Below, in pieces: positions 16,752 to 25,020 of a stretch of DNA of 64,000 bases; the stretch's first letter is position 1, and each line of letters opens with the position of its first letter. The DNA comes from Thalassobius sp050633445 (lineage in GTDB: Bacteria; Pseudomonadota; Alphaproteobacteria; Rhodobacterales; Rhodobacteraceae), in NCBI GenBank assembly GCA_050633445.1, contig JBOEGN010000002.1:21913-85912 (forward strand), in the 5' to 3' direction. The notes beneath the pieces were generated by a model. It was not told where the DNA came from and did no database searches. It saw nothing but the letters and a program-made list of their open reading frames with translations. The position numbers and the translations under genes are program-made.

Positions 16752-17325
16752 GCGGAATCCGCCGGTCTTGGACCACTTGCCGGAAGGTCTCGAACGCCTC
16801 CGGGTGCGCTTGGAAAACCAACCAGAGAACGTCCATCAGCTTTTGCACGTCGGGATGCTCGTCCAGGCCAAGCACGATTGTCGTCTTTTCGCGAAGGTTC
16901 GAATAGACCTTGAGCAAGTTCTCGTAGCTCTTGTTCTGGTCCCGGAGCAATTGCATCATCGGGGCCGGCACGCCCATCAGGTTGTCGCCTTCGACCATAT
17001 CGTTGAGGCTCCGGTAGAGACGCCGCTGCTCCTTGAGGATTCCCTCAATGCCGCCTTCGGTCTTGTGTTGGGCAGCGTTCACTTCCTGATCGAGTGATGC
17101 GGCATCCAGCTTGTTCGCCTCGACGAGAACGATCTTCTCGACCTCTGGCGTGATGAACCGCTTGCGGAACCGGGTCAGGCTTTCCAGATCGACGCAGCAC
17201 TGTTGCACGATCTCCTTGAACTGGCGGCGGCGCAGCACGCAGTCAATGACCACCTCGACCATATCAGAGCATGGACCGGCGGCCATTGCCTGTTTCCACC
17301 GGCAACGCCTCCTTGATAAGGTCAT
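16738..17325 (-). CDS. Phage-island protein, candidate terminase small-subunit-like
   Basis: Hydrophilic, mostly helical protein of up to 195 residues (for example EVEKIVLVEANKLDAASLDQE and LLKVYSNLREKTTIVLGLDE). It lies directly upstream of and overlaps the terminase ATPase gene, the usual place of the small subunit or a head-gene regulator. I recognise no domain. The start is uncertain: a strong AGGAGG lies just inside the first codons, and ATG 17286 is an alternative. The name is by position only. Confidence 0.45.
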   Translation of the reverse strand: MTLSRRRCRWKQAMAAGPCSDMVEVVIDCVLRRRQFKEIVQQCCVDLESLTRFRKRFITPEVEKIVLVEANKLDAASLDQEVNAAQHKTEGGIEGILKEQRRLYRSLNDMVEGDNLMGVPAPMMQLLRDQNKSYENLLKVYSNLREKTTIVLGLDEHPDVQKLMDVLWLVFQAHPEAFETFRQVVQDRRIPLDVE

Positions 17326-17328
17326 AGT

Positions 17329-17520
17329 TCATGCCGCAGCCCGCCGTGTCAGGGTGCGCCCCGCCAGTTCGGCCATGTGCGGTGCCATCCGGCCAATGAC
17401 GCGGCGGGCGTCCAAGGCGTAGAAACGGTGCTGTGCCACGTCGCGGATGATGCCTGTTAGCGCCCTTGCCCTGCCACCAGCGAAACGCCTGTACTCGTGA
17501 TCGGCAAAGTACCGATGCCG
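17329..17520 (-). pseudogene. C-terminal fragment of a phage-island gene
   Basis: A frame without a start codon reads HRYFADHEYRRFAGGRARAL, then TGIIRDVAQHRFYALDARRV and a basic tail ending RRAAA. Its stop overlaps a downstream ATG as ATGA, so it belonged to the same packed gene string as the terminase. An in-frame stop at 17521 closes it upstream. This is the last phage-like sequence before the catabolic locus. Confidence 0.4.
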
Positions 17521-17591
17521 TCAATCGTTGGCTGCCGAGAAAAGGATCCAGAGACCAAGACGATACAGCAGTGCGACAGATCCAAACCAAA

Positions 17592-19310
17592 TCAAGCACA
17601 GGCAATGGCGATATTTAATAACACTTGCCGACGTTCTGACGTGGCCACGGTGATTGCGCGTTCGAGGGCTGGGGGCAGGTCTGCTCCGTTGCAAATTGTT
17701 TCTGTATAGGCGCGGCTGGCGCGCGCCGTTTGGGTGAAATCGGGACTGGGACGTAACGAGGTCATTGGCGTTTCGTTTGCCTGACGCGCGCTGCCTGTGG
17801 GGTACATTCCATCGACCGAGGCACGTACAGCGCCCCATTCTTCGTTGTTCAACACCAGAACAATGACCGGCAGAGCATGAGCTTCGGCAATGAAATGGCA
17901 GGCCGTCGGATTGGCAAACATATAACTGCCATCGCCCATCGTGGCAAAAACCAACCGCTCGGGATCTGCCAGTTGTGCGCCAAGCGCGGCGGGAAATCCC
18001 CAGCCCAGCCCGCCGGAATGTGGCTCTTGGAAATAGCTGTTGTGATCCTGCAACCCCAGCGGTTGCAGAGGGCAGCCGAGTTCATGAAACACAGTGGCTT
18101 TGCGGTTTTTAATGGCACGTCCGAGGCACAGAGCGACCCATTCCTTGGTCATAGGGTTGGCGCATCCGGTTTCGGCAATGCGTGAGGTTTCCTCTCTAAC
18201 CTTCGAAGAGTAAACAGAAACACTCTCTCGACGGCTATCATTTTGGCTAGGCTCAGCAGAGATGTCAGAGACCTTCTTGATCAGCGCCAAAAGCGTTTGA
18301 TCCGTTTCTCCACCCAAGGCGATATCAGCGCGAAAATTGCGGATGGGCGTGCGCGAAAACAAAGGATCCGGTCCAAGTTGAATGATCGTCGCGTCTTTGT
18401 GTGGGCCAGTTTTGTCGGGGAACCACGGGGCAAGAGAGTTGATCACCAACACCACGTCTGCCTGGGTCAGCCAGGGATCGGGGTCGGCGCCAACCTGCAT
18501 CGGATGGGCGATGGGAATGGCCAGTTGGTTGGACCAATAATGCGCCACGGGAATGGCGTGTTCGAGCGCGAAATCGCTGAGCGCGGCGAAGGCTTCGGCA
18601 CTGCCCGCGCCGCGTTGGGCGATGATCAAAGGGGACTTCGCGCCTGCCAATGCCCGCGCGGCCTGATCCAGCGCGGTGGGCTCGACGGCGGCAATGACCG
18701 GCACCATGGACGAAGGGGTATCATTGCCCTCGGTCGGGCCGGGTTCGCACAGAACCTCGCGCGGCAAGCTTAGATACACGGGCCCCTTGGGCGTAGAATT
18801 CGCAATGGCCCAGGCACGATCCAAGACCTCGGCGATCTGTTCAGGAAACCGCAGTTCGTAGTCCCATTTGGTAGTTTCACGGACCAAGGCGGTCTGGTCG
18901 AACATCTCTTGGCCCCAGCCAATGGGAACGGTGCGCGCGCCAAACCGCCCCTGTTCAACGGTCGGCGTGCGCCCAGACATCATAATCATCGGAATCTGAT
19001 CGCACCACGCGTTGATGGCCCCAGTGATCCCGTTGGACAGACCGACATTCGTGTGCAGCATCACGGCCTGGGCCTGGCCCGAGATTTGATAATACCCGTG
19101 TGCCATCGACATGGCGGCGTGTTCATGCGGCGCAATAATGGGCTGCGGCAGGGCGTGGCCAGCGGCTTTGGCGGCGGCATACCCTTCGATAATGGGCGGA
19201 AAATCGGTGCCGGAGTTGGTAAACACATAGTCCACGCCCAGCGCTTTGAGCTTGCCGAACATTGCCGCGCCAGCTGACAACTGCGCGCCCTGTGATCCAG
19301 TCTGCGACAT
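17592..19310 (-). CDS. Thiamine-diphosphate-dependent enzyme (acetolactate synthase/2-hydroxyacyl lyase family)
   Basis: Protein of 572 residues with the three-domain ThDP fold. The N-terminal PYR domain has the activating glutamate Glu63 in APHEHAAMSMAHG. A central domain follows, and a C-terminal PP domain has the Mg/ThDP motif beginning GDGSYMF and ending NNEEWGAV. Relatives make or cleave C-C bonds next to a carbonyl (acetolactate synthase, benzoylformate decarboxylase, 2-hydroxyacyl-CoA lyase); the exact reaction is not readable. ATG 19310 is preceded by GGGAGG. It is divergent from an SDR gene, with an inverted repeat between them, which suggests co-regulation within the catabolic locus. 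Confidence 0.82.
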   Translation of the reverse strand: MSQTGSQGAQLSAGAAMFGKLKALGVDYVFTNSGTDFPPIIEGYAAAKAAGHALPQPIIAPHEHAAMSMAHGYYQISGQAQAVMLHTNVGLSNGITGAINAWCDQIPMIMMSGRTPTVEQGRFGARTVPIGWGQEMFDQTALVRETTKWDYELRFPEQIAEVLDRAWAIANSTPKGPVYLSLPREVLCEPGPTEGNDTPSSMVPVIAAVEPTALDQAARALAGAKSPLIIAQRGAGSAEAFAALSDFALEHAIPVAHYWSNQLAIPIAHPMQVGADPDPWLTQADVVLVINSLAPWFPDKTGPHKDATIIQLGPDPLFSRTPIRNFRADIALGGETDQTLLALIKKVSDISAEPSQNDSRRESVSVYSSKVREETSRIAETGCANPMTKEWVALCLGRAIKNRKATVFHELGCPLQPLGLQDHNSYFQEPHSGGLGWGFPAALGAQLADPERLVFATMGDGSYMFANPTACHFIAEAHALPVIVLVLNNEEWGAVRASVDGMYPTGSARQANETPMTSLRPSPDFTQTARASRAYTETICNGADLPPALERAITVATSERRQVLLNIAIACA

Positions 19311-19339
19311 CTGCGAAACCTCCCTTGCTCCCAAGTCTC

Positions 19340-19419
19340 AGTTTAGGGGCAATTAGGGGATGTATTGCAAGGAAATTCCTAAAGAAATCATAGGTGATAG
19401 GCGATTTTTGCCCTAAACT
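19340..19419. promoter_or_regulatory. Inverted repeat in the ThDP-enzyme/SDR divergent promoter
   Basis: AGTTTAGGGGCAA at 19340-19352 is mirrored by TTGCCCTAAACT at 19408-19419, identical apart from one extra G. The arms flank the centre of the 138-base divergent intergenic region, each near one gene. This fits a shared regulator bound at two sites that controls both directions. Confidence 0.5.
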
Positions 19420-19448
19420 TAAATCCGAGGAAAATGGGGAGGAATACC

Positions 19449-20213
19449 ATGGATTTCGGACTGCACGGTAAGGGGTGCGTGATCACTGGTGGGGCGGGCA
19501 GCATTGGCCAGGCCACGGCCGCGGAGCTGCTGAAATTAGGGGCGCGGGTGATGCTGGTCGACCGCGATTCAGCGATGCTTGATCAGGCAGCCGCCAGCCT
19601 GTCGCATCTGGGTGAGGTGCAAACCTGCGTTGCGGATGTCTCGGACGCAGAGGATGTCGTTCGCTATGTTGCGCAATCGGTTAAGGCTTTTGACACGATT
19701 GACGTGCTATTCAGCAATGCGGGTAATTTTGGCACCGTCGCCTCGATCGAGGATTATCCCACCGACATGTTTGATCAGGTGCTTGCGGTTCATGTACGCG
19801 GGGCGTTTTTGGCGGCGAAACATGCTGTGCCGCATATGGGGCAGGGCGGCAGCATCATCATTACCTCCAGTGTGGCTGGGCTGCGTGGTGATCCTGGCGT
19901 CTATGGCTATATCACCGCGAAACATGCGCTGACCGGACTGATGCGGGTCCTGGCCAAGGACCTAGCGCCGCGTGGTATTCGGGTGAACACGATCAATCCG
20001 GGGCCGGTTTCTAACGGGTTCCAGCAACGGGTCGAGGATGATCTGGGCGAAATCATTGGCCGAGATGGCACTGAATTCTTTGACGAAATTATCCCGATGG
20101 GGCGTCACGCCACCCCCAAGGAAGTGGCGCGTTCGGTGATCTACCTGGCCTCGGATCAAAGCAGTTTTACCACTGGAACGATCCTGTCCGTGGATGGCGG
20201 CATGAGCGGATAG
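19449..20213 (+). CDS. SDR family oxidoreductase
   Basis: Classical short-chain dehydrogenase/reductase of 254 residues. The cofactor motif is TGGAGSIG (near residue 13), with the acidic residue of VDRDSAM favouring NAD over NADP. It has the NAG motif FSNAGNFG, the catalytic Ser in IITSSVAGL and YGYITAKHAL with Tyr and Lys. ATG 19449 has GGGAGGAA upstream. It converges on livF with 12 bases between stops and is divergent from the ThDP enzyme, so it probably handles an alcohol or ketone in the same pathway. The substrate is unknown. Confidence 0.87.
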   Translation: MDFGLHGKGCVITGGAGSIGQATAAELLKLGARVMLVDRDSAMLDQAAASLSHLGEVQTCVADVSDAEDVVRYVAQSVKAFDTIDVLFSNAGNFGTVASIEDYPTDMFDQVLAVHVRGAFLAAKHAVPHMGQGGSIIITSSVAGLRGDPGVYGYITAKHALTGLMRVLAKDLAPRGIRVNTINPGPVSNGFQQRVEDDLGEIIGRDGTEFFDEIIPMGRHATPKEVARSVIYLASDQSSFTTGTILSVDGGMSG

Positions 20214-20225
20214 CTCAACGCCCCC

Positions 20226-20966
20226 CTAGTGGGCCGCCAACCCCGCGCCGTCTTCGACCGCGTCGATGCCGAAATAGGCCTGATCCAGCAGTGCGGGGTC
20301 CTTGATCAGGTTCTCGGCCCGGCCGCTATACCGCACATGTCCTCCGCGCAGCACCAGTGCCTCTTCCGAGACACTCAGCGCCAGATCGGTGAATTGCTCG
20401 ATCAGCAAAATGCCGACGCCGCGGGTTTTCAGATCAGTGACAAAGCCCATCAGACGTTTCACCACCAAAGGCGCCAGGCCCAAGGACATTTCATCGACCA
20501 ACAGGAACCGGGGCCGACACATCATCGCATGTCCCAGCGCCAGCATTTGTTGCTGCCCGCCAGACATCGTGCCTGCGATCTGTTTTTTGCGCTCGGCCAG
20601 CTCGGGGAAAAAGGTGTAGGTATCGGCAAGCGTTTCCTCCAGCCCGTCCGCCAACAGCGATCCGGCGGCGCGCAGATTGTCATCCACGCTTAGCTTGGTC
20701 AGCACCCGGTGGCCCTCGGGGACGGCGGCGATCCCGGCCGCGCGGATCACGTCAGGGCCTTTGCCCGTCAGATCCGCGCCATCCAGCGTCATCTGCCCCC
20801 CCGAGATCTGCATCATCCCGGTCATGGCCAGGACCAGCTCGGATTTTCCGGCGCCATTCGCGCCCAGAACAGCGGTGACACTGCCCGGCGCCAGATGCAG
20901 ATCAATCCGATCCACCAAGGTGCGCCCATCCTGCATAACGCTGAGTTTGTTCAGTTCCAAAGCCAT
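20226..20966 (-). CDS. livF: Branched-chain-type ABC transporter ATPase (LivF-like)
   Basis: ATPase of 246 residues with Walker A GANGAGKSE, the signature MSGGQQQML and Walker B FLLVDEMSLGLAP, the typical LivF form. Last gene of the livKHMGF set on the minus strand, three bases after livG. The transported substrate need not be an amino acid: this importer class also carries aromatic acids, urea and other small acids, and the context here is a catabolic locus. Confidence 0.92.
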   Translation of the reverse strand: MALELNKLSVMQDGRTLVDRIDLHLAPGSVTAVLGANGAGKSELVLAMTGMMQISGGQMTLDGADLTGKGPDVIRAAGIAAVPEGHRVLTKLSVDDNLRAAGSLLADGLEETLADTYTFFPELAERKKQIAGTMSGGQQQMLALGHAMMCRPRFLLVDEMSLGLAPLVVKRLMGFVTDLKTRGVGILLIEQFTDLALSVSEEALVLRGGHVRYSGRAENLIKDPALLDQAYFGIDAVEDGAGLAAH

Positions 20967-20969
20967 GGA

Positions 20970-21680
20970 TTATACCTCTTCCGTGCCAAGATAGGCCGCT
21001 TTGACCTTGGGATCGGCCAGCACGTCCGGCGTGGGGCCAAAGGCGATTTTCTTGCCAAAATCCAACACCAGAGTGTCCGTGCAAATGCGCGAGATCAGCT
21101 CGACATCGTGGTCGATCACCAGCACCTGCGCGCCGGTTTCCTTGGGCACGGCCATGATCAGGTCGCCCAGTTGACGGGTTTCCTCGATCGAGAGCCCGCC
21201 AGCGGGTTCGTCGAACATCACCAGTTTCGGGCTGCCGACCAGGCATTTGGCCATGTCGGTCAGACGCCGTTCAAAACTGTTCAGCGTCCGGCCCATGCGG
21301 TCGGATTTACCCTCCATGCCAACCAGGGCCAACATCCGACGCACCTCGTCACGTTTGGGCCCCGAGGCCCCGGCATGGTCGATCTGCACCAGCACGTTGT
21401 CAAAAACGCTGAGGTCATTGGCGATCTCTTCCTTCTGGAACGAACGCCGCAGACCCCAATGCGCTCGGCGATACGGGGGCAGGAACAGCAGGTTCTTGCC
21501 ATCCATCTCGATCCGCCCGCTATGCACCTGCACAAAGCCCGACACTACGTTCATTAGCGTCGTTTTCCCGGCGCCATTGGGGCCGATGATGCCATTGACC
21601 GGCGCGGTGAACTGGGCCGAGACCTGATCCAGCGCGATGACTCCGCCGAAATGAACGCTGACACTATCTACGTTGATCAT
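20970..21680 (-). CDS. livG: Branched-chain-type ABC transporter ATPase (LivG-like)
   Basis: ATPase of 236 residues with Walker A GPNGAGKTT and Walker B KLVMFDEPAGGLS. The signature region (LNSFERRLTDMAKCL) departs from the usual LSxGxQR. It begins MINVDSVSVHFGGVIALDQV, as LivG proteins do. Its ATG overlaps the livM stop (ATGA). It pairs with LivF to power the LivHM channel. Confidence 0.9.
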   Translation of the reverse strand: MINVDSVSVHFGGVIALDQVSAQFTAPVNGIIGPNGAGKTTLMNVVSGFVQVHSGRIEMDGKNLLFLPPYRRAHWGLRRSFQKEEIANDLSVFDNVLVQIDHAGASGPKRDEVRRMLALVGMEGKSDRMGRTLNSFERRLTDMAKCLVGSPKLVMFDEPAGGLSIEETRQLGDLIMAVPKETGAQVLVIDHDVELISRICTDTLVLDFGKKIAFGPTPDVLADPKVKAAYLGTEEV

Positions 21681-22672
21681 TGCTTGGCCTCCTTCTTGGG
21701 GCTCAACCGGGCCTGGATGGTGTCGATCAGCTGACCGGCCAACCCGTTGGGGGCCGTGATAATCGCATGCAGCAGACCCGCGCCGAAGATGACAAAGCTT
21801 AGATCCGCGTCCACGCCCCAGTTGTTCAGCAGGGCAGGCAGGATGCGAAACAGCGTGGCCGCGATCAGGGCACCCAGCCAGTACCGAGCACCGCCAACGA
21901 TCGCCAAGGCAAAGACCATGACGCTTTCGCTGGCTTTGAAGGTCGCGTCGTCCAGCAAGCCCAGAGACCCGGCCAAAAGCCCGCCCGCGACACCGGCAAG
22001 CAGACCCGCAATGCCGAACGCCCAGGTTTTATACAGGGTGACATTGACGCCTGCGGACATGGCGGCGGCCTCGGACCGGCGGATCAGCGCCCAGGCCCGT
22101 CCCGGAGCCAGACGGCGATGCGCCTCGATGAACAGAAATCCCAGCAGGACGACCACAACGGTATAGCGGAAATAGGCCTCGGGGGATTGAGCCAGCCACG
22201 GGCGGCGGAACGCATCGGCCGAGCCGGTTTTCACGCCCCAGAACCCCTCGCCGCCATTGGGGAACTGATAGGTGGCAAACAGGATCTCCAGCCCTCCGGC
22301 GGCCATGAGGGTGACCAGCGCCAGGTACAGCCCGCGCATTCGCAGGGCGGGCAGGGCCAGCAGCCATCCAAAGCCCATGGTGACCAGACCGGACAGGATT
22401 AGGTTCACCTCGAAGGGCAGGTCATAGGCGTGGTTCAGGCGCAGCATGACCCAGCCGCCGACCCCCATCAGGCCGACTTGTGTCAGGCTGACCATGCCAA
22501 GGCGCGCATACATGAAGGCAACGCCGCCAATGGCCAGCATGAAACAGCCGGTCGAGATGAACACGCTGAGCCACAGGTTTCCGGCCACAAGGGGCAGAAT
22601 GACGATGGCGAAGGCAGCGAAGATCAGGCCGCTCCAGCCCGACGGGGTGATTTGGAACAAACGCTTATCCAT
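21677..22672 (-). CDS. livM: Branched-chain-type ABC transporter permease (LivM-like)
   Basis: Permease of 331 residues with about nine hydrophobic helices and the conserved cytoplasmic EAA-like segment WALIRRSEAAAMSAGVNVTL before WAFGIAGLLAGVAGGLLA. It starts 1 base after the livH stop with a GGAGGG ribosome site and overlaps livG. Part of the inner-membrane channel of the importer. Confidence 0.92.
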   Translation of the reverse strand: MDKRLFQITPSGWSGLIFAAFAIVILPLVAGNLWLSVFISTGCFMLAIGGVAFMYARLGMVSLTQVGLMGVGGWVMLRLNHAYDLPFEVNLILSGLVTMGFGWLLALPALRMRGLYLALVTLMAAGGLEILFATYQFPNGGEGFWGVKTGSADAFRRPWLAQSPEAYFRYTVVVVLLGFLFIEAHRRLAPGRAWALIRRSEAAAMSAGVNVTLYKTWAFGIAGLLAGVAGGLLAGSLGLLDDATFKASESVMVFALAIVGGARYWLGALIAATLFRILPALLNNWGVDADLSFVIFGAGLLHAIITAPNGLAGQLIDTIQARLSPKKEAKQ

Positions 22673-22673
22673 G

Positions 22674-23630
22674 TCAGTCCCTCCCGCCGAATGTCAGGCG
22701 CGATCCGCGCTGCGACCACAGCAGCACCAGCGCCGCGATGACAAACGGTGCGATGGGCCGCACACCTTTCAGGGTCGAGGACAGCGTCAGCATATTCTCG
22801 ATCACGCCCATCGACAGGCCTCCGATCAGGACCAGCGCCAGATTGTCCAACCGTCCGCAAATCGCAGCGGCGATGGAGGGGATGACCATGAAGGTGATCA
22901 CCGTGGGTTCCAACCGGATCAGGTCGGCAAACATTAACCCGGAAAACCCCGCAAGCACGCCCGAGATGCCCCATGCGATGGTCTCGACCTTCAGGATCGG
23001 GATGCCGATTAGCGCCGACAGGTCCCGGTCATTGGCCAGGCTGCGCATTTGCAGGCCCACCTTGGTGCGGCTGAGAAACAGATAGATGCCGATCACGATC
23101 AGGATGGACGCGGCAAAGACGATCAGGCGGGTCGCGGTCACACGCAGGCCCAGGAAGCGGATGCCGATCTTGTCGGTCGGCAAGGAAATCGAGCGTGGAT
23201 CGTCGACCCACAGAAAGCTGACAAGGCCAAGGATGATCAGGGCAAAGCCCAGCGTTGCGACGGCCTTGACCACCGGTTCGCGCCAGGCCAGATGCGGCGC
23301 GATCATGCGGCCGTAAAACAGGGTGATGGCCAGCGCCATCAGGATGCATCCGCTCCAGGCGACGGGGCCCCAGACGCCCCATTCGACCAGCTGCCAGGCG
23401 GTCATGGCGCCCGCCGCGCCCGCAGCCCCGCCCGAGAAATTCAGAACGCCCGTGGCCCGGAACAGCACGACCATGCCGATCCCGCCCAGCGCATAAAGCG
23501 AGCCGGTTGCAAGGCCCGAAGCCAGAAACAAGCCCTGTATTTTCATGGGTTTACCCCAGCCGAGCCATGTCAGAATGACGGCCATCAGCACCAGGTAAAG
23601 CCCCCAGTTGAGGAGAGTGGTTTTATTCAT
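22674..23630 (-). CDS. livH: Branched-chain-type ABC transporter permease (LivH-like)
   Basis: Permease of 318 residues with eight or so helices, including GLATGSLYALGGIGMVVLFR near the N terminus and the coupling segment RSLANDRDLSALIGIPILKV, typical of LivH. An open frame extends ten codons further upstream. ATG 23630 behind a G-rich site is the better start. Lies between livK and livM. Confidence 0.92.
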   Translation of the reverse strand: MNKTTLLNWGLYLVLMAVILTWLGWGKPMKIQGLFLASGLATGSLYALGGIGMVVLFRATGVLNFSGGAAGAAGAMTAWQLVEWGVWGPVAWSGCILMALAITLFYGRMIAPHLAWREPVVKAVATLGFALIILGLVSFLWVDDPRSISLPTDKIGIRFLGLRVTATRLIVFAASILIVIGIYLFLSRTKVGLQMRSLANDRDLSALIGIPILKVETIAWGISGVLAGFSGLMFADLIRLEPTVITFMVIPSIAAAICGRLDNLALVLIGGLSMGVIENMLTLSSTLKGVRPIAPFVIAALVLLWSQRGSRLTFGGRD

Positions 23631-23699
23631 TGGGTCCCGCCCGAAAGTTGGGTGCAGCAAGGCGCTTGGCCCTGCTGCACCTGATAGGCTTAGCTAGGC

Positions 23700-24953
23700 T
23701 CAGCGCAGGCCAAGCTCTTTTTCCAGGGCGATGTGAGGCTCGAAATAAGCGCTGTCATATTCATAGCAGTCGCGCACTATTTCATAGCCTCCCTTGACGA
23801 CCTTCACCATATAACCCGCGTGGTTGGGCATGTGGTAATCGGCGTCACCCACGTAGTAGGGGCCGCACATCAGGTCAGATTCCAGACCCTTGATGGCGCG
23901 GATCGCGTCGCCGACTTTGGCGCGGTCACCCACGTCTGCGGGGTCCATTGCCAGCATGGTCTCGGTAAAGAACTTAGCCGAAAGATAGCCCGCCTGCGCA
24001 AAGGTATCGCGCGGGTCTTCGTCGCGGGCATAGCCATCCATCACCTGAATCCAGTTCTGCGCGTCCGGGCCGTTTACCTGGAACGGGGCCAGCTCGGCAT
24101 TCACATAGACATGGCCGTGCCAGTAGTCACTCAGCTGATCGGGGATCGACAGATCATACAGCGGAGTCGGCGCGATCCAGTTGAACGCATCGCGCAGATC
24201 CTGTTCCTCGGCGGCTTTCAGGATCGCCAGGGCCAGACCGGCGGGCTGGTTGATCAGGATGGTGTCTGCCCCCGAGGAAATCGCCTCGAGCAGGGCCGAG
24301 TTCACGTCTGGCGCACCGGGGTTCAGCAGGGCCATGCTGCCGTCGCCGCCATTGTCCTTCATATAGTTGATCGAGGCTTCGCAGGACCAGATGCCGTTGT
24401 TGGGGATGTTCAGCCCGATGCAGGCGATATTGGTCGCGCCCAGCTCTTCGCGGGCATATTGCACTGCGCCCAGGTTCGAGGGCAGGGGGCCTTGGTTGGT
24501 GGACACGATATTGGCGGTCTCGAAACACTCGGAAATCGCACAGCCCGAGGCCATGACCATGATATCCGCGTCCACATAGGTGCCGGCATTCACGGCCATC
24601 TCGATGAATGAGCCGTTGCCGACCAGCGCCACCGATTTGGTGTCATTCACCAGTTTCGCCGCCGCCTGAGCCGCCAGCTCGGGGTTCCACTGATCGTTTT
24701 CCACACGGTAATCCACGGGGCGGCCATGGATGCCACCATTGGCGTTCACACATTTGAAATACGCCGCCGCCGCGTCGGTCGCAGCCGAGAAATCGCCGGG
24801 TGCGGCGTTGCCATGGATGCCGCCGACGATGATCGGATCACCGCTGGCTGCTTGGCCGGTATTCGCGCCGCACATCGGTGCCGCCATGGCCGGGGCGGCA
24901 AAGCCCATGCCCATCACGCTGGCCAGTGCCAGAAGTTTGCGTTTGTTTGTCAT
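23700..24953 (-). CDS. livK: Periplasmic substrate-binding protein of the Liv-type importer
   Basis: Type 1 periplasmic binding protein of 417 residues with a signal peptide (MTNKRKLLALASVMGMGFAA, then PAMA). It has the two-lobe amino-acid/amide-binding fold (DPIIVGGIHGNAAPGD, then KLVNDTKSVALVGNGSF). GGGAGGAAA precedes the ATG. Six or more cysteines in the mature part could form disulfides. It follows the GMC oxidoreductase gene by 67 bases and leads the transporter set, so transport and oxidation seem co-expressed. The ligand is unknown. Confidence 0.88.
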   Translation of the reverse strand: MTNKRKLLALASVMGMGFAAPAMAAPMCGANTGQAASGDPIIVGGIHGNAAPGDFSAATDAAAAYFKCVNANGGIHGRPVDYRVENDQWNPELAAQAAAKLVNDTKSVALVGNGSFIEMAVNAGTYVDADIMVMASGCAISECFETANIVSTNQGPLPSNLGAVQYAREELGATNIACIGLNIPNNGIWSCEASINYMKDNGGDGSMALLNPGAPDVNSALLEAISSGADTILINQPAGLALAILKAAEEQDLRDAFNWIAPTPLYDLSIPDQLSDYWHGHVYVNAELAPFQVNGPDAQNWIQVMDGYARDEDPRDTFAQAGYLSAKFFTETMLAMDPADVGDRAKVGDAIRAIKGLESDLMCGPYYVGDADYHMPNHAGYMVKVVKGGYEIVRDCYEYDSAYFEPHIALEKELGLR

Positions 24954-25020
24954 AATTTCCTCCCTGGAAAGTCAAAGTCGAAGCAGTCGGGCCCTTTTGG
25001 GCCTCTGGTTGGGTGTCGGA

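Larger units (their letters stand above)
14211..17560. mobile_element. Eroded prophage or phage-like island next to tRNA-Asn
   Basis: Between tRNA-Asn and the ThDP-enzyme gene lie a phage terminase ATPase, small tightly packed genes, an amber-broken winged-helix gene, an integrase fragment and a repeat cluster, many of them interrupted. Capsid, portal and tail genes are absent. I looked for a copy of the tRNA 3' end near 17.5 kb as a right attachment site and found none, so the boundaries are approximate. The stretch 14257-14680 holds no gene I can support. Confidence 0.65.

Noticed and set aside
17500..17591. Right attachment site matching the tRNA-Asn 3' end
   Set aside because: No stretch here repeats the last 15-20 bases of the tRNA.
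17592..19310. Naming the ThDP enzyme as acetolactate synthase or 2-hydroxyacyl-CoA lyase
   Set aside because: Cofactor motifs only place it in the superfamily. No small regulatory subunit (IlvH-like) or CoA ligase is adjacent to decide.
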